Below are positions 52,480-63,947 of a stretch of DNA of 64,000 nt, one piece after another. Made by a program: the position numbers and the translations under genes. The notes under the pieces were generated by a model, which did no database searches, had not been told where the DNA came from, and saw only the letters and a program-made list of their open reading frames with translations. Positions within the stretch are counted from its first letter, which is position 1. Each line of letters starts with the position of its first letter. Source of the stretch: an uncultured Collinsella sp. (GTDB lineage Bacteria; Actinomycetota; Coriobacteriia; Coriobacteriales; Coriobacteriaceae); NCBI GenBank assembly GCA_900543515.1, contig UQRW01000001.1:54509-118508 (forward strand). The letters are read 5' to 3'.

Positions 52480-53686
52480 AGTTGCCGTAACCTCCCCTCT
52501 CCTGGTCGCGAATAACGTGGCCGCCCTCGAGGGCGATCACGCGACGGTGCATGCTATCGACCATCTCGCGGTCGTGCGTGGCGACGATCACGGTGGTGCC
52601 GGTGCGGTTAATACGCTCGAGCAGCTTCATGATGCCCAGCGAGATAGCCGGGTCGAGGTTGCCCGTGGGCTCGTCGCAGATCAGCAGCGGCGGACGGTTG
52701 ACCATAGCACGGGCGACGGCAACGCGCTGCTGCTCGCCACCGGAAAGCTGGTCGGGCAGCGAGTCCATCTGATCGGCCAGACCAACCAGACGCAGCACCT
52801 CGGGCACCTGGCTGCGAATGACGCCCTTGGGCTTGCCGATGCACTGCAGGGCAAACGCCACGTTTTCGTAGGCGGTCTTTTGCGGCAGAAGCTTAAAGTC
52901 CTGGAACACGGCGCCAATCTGGCGGCGCAGGAACGGAACCTTGCGGTTCTTGATCTTCATGAGGTCCTGACCGGCAACCAGGATGCGGCCGCTCGTCGGC
53001 TTGACGTCGCGGTTGAGCGTCGACAGCAGCGTGGTCTTACCCGAACCGGAGTGACCGACCAGGAAGACGAACTCGCCCGGATAGATCTCGATGTTGATGT
53101 CGTCGAGTGCGGGCTTGTTGGGCTGTGCCGGATAGATCTTGGTGACATGCTCCATAAGGATGACGGGCTCGACACCGGCCTGCTTGGCCATCTTCTTGCG
53201 GCTGGCCTGCGGATCGATGGGCGCAAACACCGACGTAAAATCGGGGTTGTTGAGCGCGTTATCGAGGCTTGCGACCTCGGCGGCCTGATCGCTCTCGACC
53301 ACCGGGGCAGCAGGCTGCGTGGGGTCGGGAATAGCGGCAAAGAGACCGGACTGCGCAGGCTGAGGAGCCGGCGTCGCAGGGGCCAAGGGGTCGGGAATGC
53401 CGGCCATGGTAGGCTGCGGCGTGGCGGCACCAGTCTGAGGCTGCTCCACGCGAGCGGTCACGGCCTGAACGGACTCAAAACCCGCCGCGCCGGAAAGCGC
53501 AACATCGCTGGTGGGATTGTAGGCAAAGGGATCGGATGCCGGCTGTGCCTGATCTGCCGGCTGAGCGGGGGCCTGAGCAACAGGCTGGCCCTCTGAATCC
53601 GGAGTGGCGAAACGACTGCCCTGGACGCCTGCCTGCGTCTTGGGGGCATCATCGCCCGCACCGGAGGTACGGAAGTGGTTACCCAC
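52466..53686 (-). CDS. ftsE: Cell division ATPase FtsE with long N-terminal extension
   Basis: A 406-residue protein; usual FtsE is about 225. The ATPase domain starts near residue 174 with VILMEHVTKIY, Walker A GHSGSGKTT (211-219), LSGGEQQRVAVARA and LLICDEPTGNLDP. Residues 1-170 are rich in Ala, Pro and Gln and lack any recognisable fold. AAGGAG precedes the GTG at 53686, while the internal ATG before MAKQAGVEP has no ribosome site, so the extension seems real. It may link the ABC unit to another division protein. Confidence 0.92.
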   Translation of the reverse strand: MGNHFRTSGAGDDAPKTQAGVQGSRFATPDSEGQPVAQAPAQPADQAQPASDPFAYNPTSDVALSGAAGFESVQAVTARVEQPQTGAATPQPTMAGIPDPLAPATPAPQPAQSGLFAAIPDPTQPAAPVVESDQAAEVASLDNALNNPDFTSVFAPIDPQASRKKMAKQAGVEPVILMEHVTKIYPAQPNKPALDDINIEIYPGEFVFLVGHSGSGKTTLLSTLNRDVKPTSGRILVAGQDLMKIKNRKVPFLRRQIGAVFQDFKLLPQKTAYENVAFALQCIGKPKGVIRSQVPEVLRLVGLADQMDSLPDQLSGGEQQRVAVARAMVNRPPLLICDEPTGNLDPAISLGIMKLLERINRTGTTVIVATHDREMVDSMHRRVIALEGGHVIRDQERGGYGNYGTN

Positions 53687-53790
53687 TGGTGCTCCTTATC
53701 GTCGTGCGTTTAAACTACATGAGCGCTTTGTATTTTAGCAGCATTAGCTTTACTGCACATAAGAAGCATGGCGTGCTTAGGGATCCCGTC

Positions 53791-53913
53791 GGCCGGGCGC
53801 AGGGCTACTCTCCAAATCGTCCTCGGACATGTCGGAGCCCCCGCTGCGCGCTTCGCGCGGCGGGGGCTCCTCCGTCCTGCGGAAAGATTTGGAGAGTAGC
53901 CCTGTGCCCGGCC
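53791..53913. repeat. Long covarying palindrome, copy 2
   Basis: Outer arms 53791-53818 and 53886-53913 pair over 28 positions with one G-U. The inner hairpin lies within 53835-53869. The core is almost identical to the reverse complement of 5848-5978, with paired changes in stem bases. Its orientation to the neighbouring genes is opposite to copy 1. Confidence 0.85.
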
Positions 53914-54049
53914 TGCGGCTACTAAGGAGTCGCCGTGTTTCTATTAGGTGCAGCAAATGCATGCTTAGGAGGGTCTGAATTGCACTTTGTTGGAATGGGC
54001 CCGTTTCCCCATGGGAACTTTGCTTGGCAGGGCTCTAATTTAAATTCAA

Positions 54050-54086
54050 CAAAAACAGGGGCGCTCTCTTTGAGGACGCCCCTGTT
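54050..54086 (-). terminator. Terminator of the transketolase genes
   Basis: AACAGGGGCG (54086-54077) pairs with CGCCCCTGTT (54063-54054), followed by TTTGTT on the minus strand, about 47 nt after the transketolase stop. Confidence 0.8.
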
Positions 54087-54132
54087 CTGGCTTGCATGTG
54101 GTTGTTGAGGCGATACTTTGCCTCGTCTTGTC

Positions 54133-55074
54133 CTAGGCCAAGAACTCCTTGGTGGTTGCCACGATGTTGGCGGCGTCCAGGCCGTACTTGTGCAGGAGCT
54201 CGGCGCCCGGGCCGGACTCGCCGAAGGTGTCGTTGACGCCAATCTTCTTGAGCGGCGTCGGGCACTGCTCGCACAGGACGTCGGCAACGGCGCTGCCCAG
54301 GCCACCGATCACGGAGTGCTCCTCGACGGTCACGACGTGGCCGGTCTTGGTGGCGCTCTTGACGATCAGGTCGGCATCGATGGGCTTGATGGTGTGCATG
54401 TTGATGACCTCGGCGTCGATGCCCTCGGCAGCAAGCTGCTCGGCGGCCTCGAGAGCCTCACCGACCATCAGGCCGCAGGCAATGATGGTCACATCGGCTC
54501 CCTCGCGCATGACAATGCCCTTGCCCAACTCGAACTTGTAGGTCTCGGGGTCGTTGATAACCGGCGAGGCCAAACGGGCGAAGCGCATGTACACGGGGCC
54601 ATCGCACTCGTAGGCGGCGCGCGTCACGGCACGGGCCTCCACATCGTCGGCGGGAACGATAACGGTCATGCCGGGGATGACGCGCATGAGGGCGATATCC
54701 TCGCAGCACTGGTGCGTGGCACCATCCTCGCCCACCGAGATGCCGGCGTGCGTGGCACCGATCTTAACGTTAAGGTGCGGATAGCCGATGGAGTTACGAA
54801 CCTGCTCAAAGGCGCGGCCGGCGGCAAACATGGCAAAGCTGCTCGCGAAGGCGACGCGGCCGGTGGTCGCGATACCGGCGGCAACACCCATCAGGTTGCT
54901 CTCGGCGATGCCCACATCGAAGAAGCGGTCGGGGCAAGCGGCCTTAAACTTACCGGTCTGCGTGGCGGCGGCCAGGTCGGCGTCGAGGACCACAAAGTCA
55001 TCGTGCTCGTTGGCGAGCTCGACGAGGGCCTCGCCGTAGCTTACACGCGTGGCGATTTTCTTGACGTCTGCCAT
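54133..55074 (-). CDS. Transketolase, C-terminal subunit
   Basis: A 313-residue protein matching the pyrimidine-binding and C-terminal domains of transketolase. DADLAAATQTGKFKAACPDR and GIAESNLMGVAAGIATTGRV hold the conserved glutamate near the thiamine ring; THAGISVGEDGATHQ is also typical. It pairs with the N-terminal subunit encoded 1 nt upstream. Split transketolases are common in anaerobes. GGAG within the preceding gene precedes the ATG at 55074. Confidence 0.93.
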   Translation of the reverse strand: MADVKKIATRVSYGEALVELANEHDDFVVLDADLAAATQTGKFKAACPDRFFDVGIAESNLMGVAAGIATTGRVAFASSFAMFAAGRAFEQVRNSIGYPHLNVKIGATHAGISVGEDGATHQCCEDIALMRVIPGMTVIVPADDVEARAVTRAAYECDGPVYMRFARLASPVINDPETYKFELGKGIVMREGADVTIIACGLMVGEALEAAEQLAAEGIDAEVINMHTIKPIDADLIVKSATKTGHVVTVEEHSVIGGLGSAVADVLCEQCPTPLKKIGVNDTFGESGPGAELLHKYGLDAANIVATTKEFLA

Positions 55075-55075
55075 C

Positions 55076-55906
55076 CTAGAGCTCCTCTCCGGCGGCCGTG
55101 AGCTCTGCCATGGCCTGCTCAAACTGTTCATCGTTGGGGGCCTTGCCGTGCCAACCAACCTGGTTCTCCATAAAGGAAACGCCCTTGCCCTTCATGGTCT
55201 CGGCGATGATGGCGGTCGGCTGACCCTTGGTGGCGCGGGCCTCGGCAAAGGCGGCGCGGATCTGATCGAAATCGTTGCCGTCGGCAAGCTCCACCACGTG
55301 GAACTTAAAGGCGCGGAACTTGTCGGCGAGCGGCATGGGGTCGTTGACCTCCTCGACGGGGCCGTCGATCTGCAGGCCGTTGTGGTCGACGATCACGCAG
55401 AGGTTATCGAGCTGCTGGTTGCCGGCAAACATGGCTGCCTCCCAGACCTGGCCCTCCTCGCTCTCGCCATCACCCAGCAGGGCGTACGTGCGGTAAGTAT
55501 CGCCCCAGTGCTTGGCGGCAACCGCCATGCCCACGGCGGCGGAGATGCCCTGGCCGAGCGAGCCGGTGGACATATCGACGCCCGGGGTGTCGTTCATGTT
55601 GGGATGACCTTGCAGGTGGCTGCCGATATGGCGCAGCGTCTCGAGATCCTCCTTGGGGAAGAACCCACGCTCGGCGAGCACGGCGTACAGGCCCGGAGCG
55701 CAATGGCCCTTGGAGAGCACAAAACGGTCGCGATCGGCCTTGCGGGGATCGGCCGGGTCGACGTTCATTTCCTCAAAGTACAGATAGGTCATGATGTCGG
55801 CAGCGCCGAGCGAACCGCCCGGATGGCCGGACTTGGCAGCGTGCACGCCGGTGACGATGCCCTTCCTTACCTCGTTGGCAACCTTTTTGAGCTCTTCGTC
55901 GCTCAT
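55076..55906 (-). CDS. Transketolase, N-terminal (thiamine diphosphate-binding) subunit
   Basis: A 276-residue protein. GHPGGSLGAADIMTYLYF is the conserved substrate-site start, and LLGDGESEEGQVWEA with later VDHNGLQIDG forms the GDG-n-N motif that binds Mg2+ and thiamine diphosphate. With the C-terminal subunit it links pentose phosphates to glycolysis. GAAAGGAAG precedes the ATG at 55906. Only one base separates its stop from the next start. Confidence 0.94.
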   Translation of the reverse strand: MSDEELKKVANEVRKGIVTGVHAAKSGHPGGSLGAADIMTYLYFEEMNVDPADPRKADRDRFVLSKGHCAPGLYAVLAERGFFPKEDLETLRHIGSHLQGHPNMNDTPGVDMSTGSLGQGISAAVGMAVAAKHWGDTYRTYALLGDGESEEGQVWEAAMFAGNQQLDNLCVIVDHNGLQIDGPVEEVNDPMPLADKFRAFKFHVVELADGNDFDQIRAAFAEARATKGQPTAIIAETMKGKGVSFMENQVGWHGKAPNDEQFEQAMAELTAAGEEL

Positions 55907-56113
55907 TGTGCCTTCCTTTCATCCTCTTTAGACAAAATGCGCACGGCACAGAAGGTCGTCCCAACCCAGCCGCGATGCACGTACGCCATTCATTATGCTG
56001 GAAACTGGAAGCTTTACCAGAGTATTTATCATTATTTGAGCAATTGAGCAGGCAGAACCGCTGATGAAACGGTTTACCAATGTGAACGTCTTTTGGATGG
56101 AACGCAGTCGACC

Positions 56114-57004
56114 CTACGCGTTAATGTCCTTGAAGCCCTCGCCGAAGGTTTCCGTGACGTCGGCCACGGTCACGATGGCGCGCGGGTCGCGCTCGCGCAC
56201 GATCGTCTTGAGCGTGTTGAGCTCGCGACGACTCACGATTACCATGATCACCGGCTTCTCGGCACCCGAGTACATGCCGGTCGCCTTAAACTTGGTGCAG
56301 CCGCGACCCAGGCCATACATGATGTCGGCCGCGATATCGGGAAACTTGTCCGAGATGATGAGTACCATACGGCGCCTGTTGCCGCCGTCGACCACGGCAT
56401 CGATCACGTAGCCGCTAATGACCATCGAAAGGCCCGCATACAGCGCGTTTTCGACCGAGAAGACCGGGGCCGACAGCGCGCACACGGCAACGTCGATCGC
56501 CATGACGGTCGAGCCAACCGGCAGCGATGTGTTGCGCGAGATAATCTGACCGATAGTGTCAGAGCCGCCAGTGTTGGCACCGGCGCGCAGCACCATGCCG
56601 TAGCCGATACCCGTGATAATGCCGCCCCACATAGCGGGCAGCATCAGATCGGCATGTGCCAGCGGCGCCACAAACGGAGCAAACAGGTCGGTGAAGAAGC
56701 CCAGCAGCACAAAGCCCGTCGCCGTCTGTACCACGTAGAACATGCCACCCTCGCGCATAACGACCAGCAGCAGCAAGGCATTCATCACGATGGTTTGAAT
56801 ACCGACAGGCAGCGAGATGCCATGCGAGGCGCCGACCGCCTGGATAATCGTGGCGAGACCCGTAACGCCGCCGGCAGCAAGACCGTTGGGAATCAAAAAT
56901 AGATCCGTCGCGATAGCGGCCAGAGCGCAGCCCAGCATAATCTTGGGCAGATCGTGAAAGAAGTTCAGCGAAAGAATGCGCTTGATGTCCAGACGATATG
57001 CCAT
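56114..57004 (-). CDS. YitT family membrane protein (DUF161/DUF2179)
   Basis: A 296-residue protein. Five to six helices in the first 190 residues include FLIPNGLAAGGVTGLATII and GGIITGIGYGMVLRAGANTGGSD, which are typical of the family. The soluble end (VTVADVTETFGEGFKDI) is the DUF2179 domain. The role is unknown. GAGGGAGG precedes the ATG at 57004 and lies directly against the T-run of the prfB terminator, leaving no room for a promoter between them. Confidence 0.88.
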   Translation of the reverse strand: MAYRLDIKRILSLNFFHDLPKIMLGCALAAIATDLFLIPNGLAAGGVTGLATIIQAVGASHGISLPVGIQTIVMNALLLLVVMREGGMFYVVQTATGFVLLGFFTDLFAPFVAPLAHADLMLPAMWGGIITGIGYGMVLRAGANTGGSDTIGQIISRNTSLPVGSTVMAIDVAVCALSAPVFSVENALYAGLSMVISGYVIDAVVDGGNRRRMVLIISDKFPDIAADIMYGLGRGCTKFKATGMYSGAEKPVIMVIVSRRELNTLKTIVRERDPRAIVTVADVTETFGEGFKDINA

Positions 57005-57016
57005 GCTGCCTCCCTC

Positions 57017-57045
57017 AAAAAAGCGCACCCAAACGAGTGCGCTTT
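57017..57045 (-). terminator. Terminator of secA-prfB, adjoining the YitT ribosome site
   Basis: AAAGCGCAC (57045-57037) pairs with GTGCGCTTT (57028-57020) on the minus strand and is followed by T residues to 57017. The YitT ribosome site starts immediately beyond. It could act as a partial terminator or attenuator. Confidence 0.8.
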
Positions 57046-57134
57046 GAACTTCTTGCTGTATTCGATTCTACCGATTCATCGAGCAAATACCACCCCTGCG
57101 AAGTGTTTGCATCGACCCGGAGCCAACCATGTGC

Positions 57135-58282
57135 CTAGGCGTCCGAGCCTTCCGCATCGGCGTTGCCGGTTGCCCAGCGATGGTAGCCGATCACAAACGG
57201 ATCCAGATCGCCATCGTCGAGAACGGCCTCGACGTTGCTGGTCTCCACGCCCGTACGCAGGTCCTTGACCATCTGGTACGGGTAGAGCACGTAGCTGCGA
57301 ATCTGGTTACCAAAACCAATCGTGGTCTTGGGTCCACGAATCTCGTCGAGCGCCTCGGCACGCTTCTCGAGCTCGATCTCGTACAGACGGGCTTTGAGAA
57401 TCTGCATGCACGCGGCCTTGTTTTGAATCTGGCTGCGCTCGTTTTGGCAAGTGACAACGATGCCGCTGGGAAAATGCGTCACGCGTACGGCGGAGTCGGT
57501 GGTGTTGACGCCCTGGCCGCCCGGGCCGCTCGCGTGATACACGTCCACGCGGATATCGTCGGGACTGATCTCGATGTCGATATCGTCAGGCAGCACGGGG
57601 ATGACCTCGACGCCGGCGAACGTGGTCTGGCGACGCTTCTTGTCGTCGGTGGGGCTAATGCGCACCAGACGGTGGACGCCGGCCTCGGCACGCAGCATGC
57701 CAAACGCGTCCTTGCCCTCTACGGTAAAGGTCGCACGGTCGATGCCGATGACCTCGGCCGCGGGGCAGTCGTTGATGGTAACCTTCCAGCCGCGACGCTG
57801 GCAGTACTTCATGTACATCTTAAAGAGCATGAAGGTCCAGTCCTGCGCCTCCAGGCCACCCTGTCCGGGCTTGATGGTCACAATCGCGTCGCCGTGATCG
57901 AACTCACCGGTAAACCAGCTCGAAAGCTCGAGCTCGTCGATAGCGCGGGCCAGGCGTTCTGCCGTCGTGGCAGCCTCCTCGCGCAATGCGGCGGCATCGG
58001 GGTCGTCGCCCATCTCCTCGGCAAGCTCCAGCGCCGCGCGGGCGTCAGATAGCTCGCCGCGCGCGGTATCCACGGCAGCGATATCTTCCTTGGCGCGTGC
58101 GATCTCCTCCATGATGGCGCGAGCGGCGTCGGCGTCATCCCAAAAGCCGGGGGCCACGCTTTTGGCCTCGAGCTCAGTCACGCGCGTGCGCTTCTCGTCC
58201 AAATGAAGATACGACTCGACCTCGCCGAGCCGGTCCGCAAACGCGTCCAGCTCGGCGGGCGTTACCTCTAAAGCCTCGGCCA

Positions 58283-58283
<1 letters not shown>
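57135..58283 (-). CDS. prfB: Peptide chain release factor 2
   Basis: A 382-residue factor for UAA and UGA stops. GGQ is present in YHASGPGGQGVNTTDSAVR. The stop-recognition tripeptide, normally SPF, reads SPT in VRISPTDDKKRRQ. The reading frame is continuous through ESYLHLDEKRT, where many bacteria have an in-frame UGA and a programmed shift, so that autoregulation is absent. The ATG shares TAATG with the secA stop, so the two are coupled. Length is normal. Confidence 0.95.
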
Positions 58284-61090
<2,807 letters not shown>

Positions 61091-61219
61091 GTGGTTTTCC
61101 TTTTTGGCCATCGCCCACGCCGTGCAGCTGCGGGCGAGTTAAACACAGATAAATGTACTTTAGCCAAACAAGGCGCGGCCTATACGGTCGACCTCGACCG
61201 CCACGTAATAACTACGACC

Positions 61220-61256
61220 AACCTGCCAAAAAGGGACAGGTTTATTTTGGCAGGTT
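61220..61256. repeat. Hairpin E, copy 2
   Basis: AACCTGCCAAAA (61220-61231) pairs perfectly with TTTTGGCAGGTT (61245-61256). The 37 bp match copy 1 at 49131-49167 except for one base. It lies upstream of secA. Confidence 0.8.
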
Positions 61257-61321
61257 TTATCTGGGAAAACGCTGCCTCTCTGCCATTTGGCGCAAACCAA
61301 TCCGTCCCCTTCGTACCAATC

Positions 61322-61352
61322 TGGTGCCATGGAGACAGGTTCGTTTGCACCA
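61322..61352. repeat. GGAC-related hairpin D, copy 3
   Basis: TGGTGC (61322-61327) pairs with GCACCA (61347-61352), and the segment GAGACAGGTTCGTTTGCACCA-like follows the pattern of 30295-30341. It is directly before the rpmE terminator. Confidence 0.5.
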
Positions 61353-61361
61353 ATAAAAAGA

Positions 61362-61396
61362 AAAGGGCCGCGCACCCAAACGGATGCACGGCCCTT
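61362..61396 (-). terminator. Terminator of rpmE
   Basis: AAGGGCCG (61396-61389) pairs with CGGCCCTT (61380-61373) on the minus strand, followed by TTCTTTTT. It starts 36 nt after the rpmE stop. Confidence 0.8.
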
Positions 61397-61431
61397 ATGC
61401 CATGAATGCGAGCGATTCCGCGGCGAGCTAT

Positions 61432-61857
61432 TTACTCAGCAGCCTCGGTGGTCTCGGCCTCAGCAGCGGCCTCCTCGACGGGAGCCTCTGCGGGAGCCTC
61501 GGCGGCCTGCTTGGCAGCCTCCTCGGCGAACTTAGCAGCACGCTTAGCCTTCTCGGCAGCCTTAGCCTCAGCGGCGGCCTTGCGAGCGGCCTCGGCCTCA
61601 GCAGCCTTGGCGGCCTTGGCAGCCTTGGCCTCCTCAGCCTTCTTGAGCTGGGCGGCAGCGGCGCCACCGAACTTGTCGGCGAAGCGCTGGACGCGTCCAC
61701 CGGTGTCGACGAACTTCTGCTGGCCGGTGTAGAACGGGTGGCACTCGTTGCAAAGCTCGACCTTCATCTCGGACACGGTAGCGTGCGTCTTGAAGGTGTT
61801 GCCGCAGGAGCACGTCACCGTGCACTCGACATACTGGGGATGGATACCCTGCTTCAT
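61432..61857 (-). CDS. rpmE: Ribosomal protein L31 with long C-terminal extension
   Basis: A 141-residue protein; usual bL31 is about 70. [20 protein letters not shown] and [20 protein letters not shown] hold the zinc cysteines (CSC and CNEC), so this is the zinc-containing type. From about residue 70 a stretch of roughly 70 residues rich in Ala, Lys and Glu follows, probably helical and partly coiled. AGGAG precedes the ATG at 61857. A terminator follows. The extension may contact rRNA or a ribosome partner. Confidence 0.92.
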   Translation of the reverse strand: MKQGIHPQYVECTVTCSCGNTFKTHATVSEMKVELCNECHPFYTGQQKFVDTGGRVQRFADKFGGAAAAQLKKAEEAKAAKAAKAAEAEAARKAAAEAKAAEKAKRAAKFAEEAAKQAAEAPAEAPVEEAAAEAETTEAAE

Positions 61858-62163
61858 GGTAGGACTCCTTATTAGTCAGGCGCTGGTTACCGATCAGCGC
61901 ATAAGGCGTCTTGGTTTCCGACCAAGACAACAAACTTGGTTATGTTACCACGGCACCGCACGTCTCACAAAAGGTTCACGGTCTTTGTGCAATGCGATAT
62001 GCCCAACCTCAGCGAGCACGCACCCCATCGAACCTTCATCCATGTTGCAGACGTGTAACGCCGCAGCAAGCACACCCCTTTTGGCGCCAGACAGGTACAA
62101 TGATGAACACTGTACCGTAGCGGAGCGCCCCGCGCGCGCCGCAATCACGCGAAAGGGTTTCCC
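61858..62163. other. Intergenic region between rpmE and the ACT-domain gene
   Basis: Divergent upstream region of about 306 bases. TACAAT at 62097-62102 is a possible -10 for the ACT-domain gene, without a clear -35; GGTACA and TGTACC (62095-62117) form an inverted pair around it. No gene is seen. Confidence 0.35.
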
Positions 62164-62451
62164 ATGGCCGAGATCTCGTCCTCCCGTATCGTCATCACCG
62201 TCCTTGGCAAGAACCGCCCCGGCATCGTCGCCGGCGTCACCCGCGTTCTGGGCGAGGCCAACGTCGACATCCGCGACATCACGCAGTCCATTATCGAGGA
62301 CATCTTCACCATGACCATGCTGGCCGATACCGCCGAGTCCAAGCTCGACTTCGCCGAGCTGCAGAAGGCGCTGGCCGAGGCCGGCGAGCTTTCGGGCGTC
62401 AACGTGTCCATCCAGCGCGAGGACGTCTTCAACTTTATGTACCGCCTGTAG
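62164..62451 (+). CDS. ACT domain protein (UPF0237)
   Basis: A 95-residue single ACT-type domain: VITVLGKNRPGIVAGVTRVL with the conserved glycine turn, then VDIRDITQSIIEDIFTMTML. The second half is an amphipathic helix. UPF0237 members are thought to bind small ligands such as amino acids and to regulate partners. GAAAGGG precedes the ATG. Citrate synthase follows in the same direction after 77 nt and may share the transcript. Confidence 0.88.
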   Translation: MAEISSSRIVITVLGKNRPGIVAGVTRVLGEANVDIRDITQSIIEDIFTMTMLADTAESKLDFAELQKALAEAGELSGVNVSIQREDVFNFMYRL

Positions 62452-62528
62452 CGAGCAAGCCGCTCGGGGCAGCTTGACGTCATATCGTCCAAGCGCGCGG
62501 CCCCCAAGCGGACCGGAGAGGAGCGCGC

Positions 62529-63947
62529 ATGGCCTACGATGCCAAGAAAATCTATTACCGCTTCGATGACCACTTGAGCCGCCTGGTTCTGGATTACGAA
62601 GCAAGCCGCCAGATTTCGCCTGAGAGCGAAAGCCTCTACCACGGCCTGCCGACCGACCCTTATGACGAGGGCCTGTTTGTTGAGCACAATGTCAAGCGCG
62701 GCCTGCGCAATGCCGACGGCTCGGGCGTGGTCGCGGGCCTCACTCGCATCTCGGATGTGCACGGCTACAACAAGGTCGACGGAAAGGTCGTGCCCGATCA
62801 GGGCAAGCTCACGCTTCGCGGCTACAGCATCGAGGATCTGGTCAACAATGCCCAGGCCGAGAATCGCTACGGCTACGAGGAAGTCGCCTATCTGCTTATC
62901 ACGGGTTCGCTGCCCAACAAGGAAGAGCTCGACGGCTTTTGCGAGCGCCTGGGCGCCTTTAGACATCTGAGCGACGAGTACGTCAAAGAGTTCCCTATGA
63001 CCACGGTGTCGTCGAGCATCATGAACGTGCTCCAGCGCGCCGTGCTGCTGCTCTACGCCTTCGATGCCGAACCAGACGTGATCACGCCCGAGCACGAAAT
63101 CGACGTCGCCATTTCCATGCTCGCACGTCTCCCGCGCATCGCCGCCTTCGCCCACATGGCCTCGATTGCCAAGCTTCGCGGCTCCGAGGTTCACGTGCCG
63201 CACCCCACGCCCGGCCTCTCCACCGCCGAGACCATTCTGCAGGTCCTGCGCGGCGGCATGGCGTTCACCCGCGATGAGGCGATGCTGCTCGACGTGATGC
63301 TCATGCTGCATGCCGAGCACGGCGGCGGCAACAACTCCACCTTCGCTTGCCGTGTGCTGTCGTCTTCGGCCACCGACCCGTATTCCGCCTACGCCGCGGC
63401 TATCGGCTCGCTCAAGGGCCCGCGCCACGGCGGTGCCAATGCCAAGGTCGTGTCTATGCACGAGGACATCCGCGCGCATGTTTCCAACTGGGAGGACGAG
63501 GACGAGGTCGCGGCCTACCTGGGCAAGATCCTCGACAAGCAGGCCTTCGACGGCACCGGCCTCATCTACGGCATGGGCCACGCCGTCTATACGCTCAGCG
63601 ACCCGCGCGCCGAGGTCTGCCGCCGTTACGCGCGCTCACTGGCAGCCAAGAAGGACTTGGGCGAAGAGTTCGCACTCATCGAGCGCATCGAGCGCCTGGC
63701 GCCCCAGGTCATGCGCGACCATGGCATGACCAAGCCCATCTGCGCCAATATTGACCTGTACACGGGCTTTATCTACAAGATGCTCGGCGTACCCGAGACG
63801 CTCTTTACGCCGCTGTTCGCCGTCGCCCGCATGGCAGGCTGGTCGGCGCACCGCATGGAAGAGCTCTTCTGCGCGCACCGCATCATCCGTCCCGCGTATC
63901 GCCCGGTTATCGAGCCGCTGGAGTACAAGCCGCTCGCCGATCGCTAG
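62529..63947 (+). CDS. Citrate synthase family protein
   Basis: A 472-residue enzyme. The catalytic residues are recognisable as histidines in HAEHGGGNNSTFACRV and GMGHAVYTLSDPRA and the aspartate in ANIDLYTGFIYKML; GPRHGGANAKV is the coenzyme A loop. It probably condenses oxaloacetate and acetyl-CoA. A methylcitrate role is possible by sequence alone. In this anaerobe it would feed a partial pathway to 2-oxoglutarate and glutamate. GGAGAGG precedes the ATG. Confidence 0.9.
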   Translation: MAYDAKKIYYRFDDHLSRLVLDYEASRQISPESESLYHGLPTDPYDEGLFVEHNVKRGLRNADGSGVVAGLTRISDVHGYNKVDGKVVPDQGKLTLRGYSIEDLVNNAQAENRYGYEEVAYLLITGSLPNKEELDGFCERLGAFRHLSDEYVKEFPMTTVSSSIMNVLQRAVLLLYAFDAEPDVITPEHEIDVAISMLARLPRIAAFAHMASIAKLRGSEVHVPHPTPGLSTAETILQVLRGGMAFTRDEAMLLDVMLMLHAEHGGGNNSTFACRVLSSSATDPYSAYAAAIGSLKGPRHGGANAKVVSMHEDIRAHVSNWEDEDEVAAYLGKILDKQAFDGTGLIYGMGHAVYTLSDPRAEVCRRYARSLAAKKDLGEEFALIERIERLAPQVMRDHGMTKPICANIDLYTGFIYKMLGVPETLFTPLFAVARMAGWSAHRMEELFCAHRIIRPAYRPVIEPLEYKPLADR

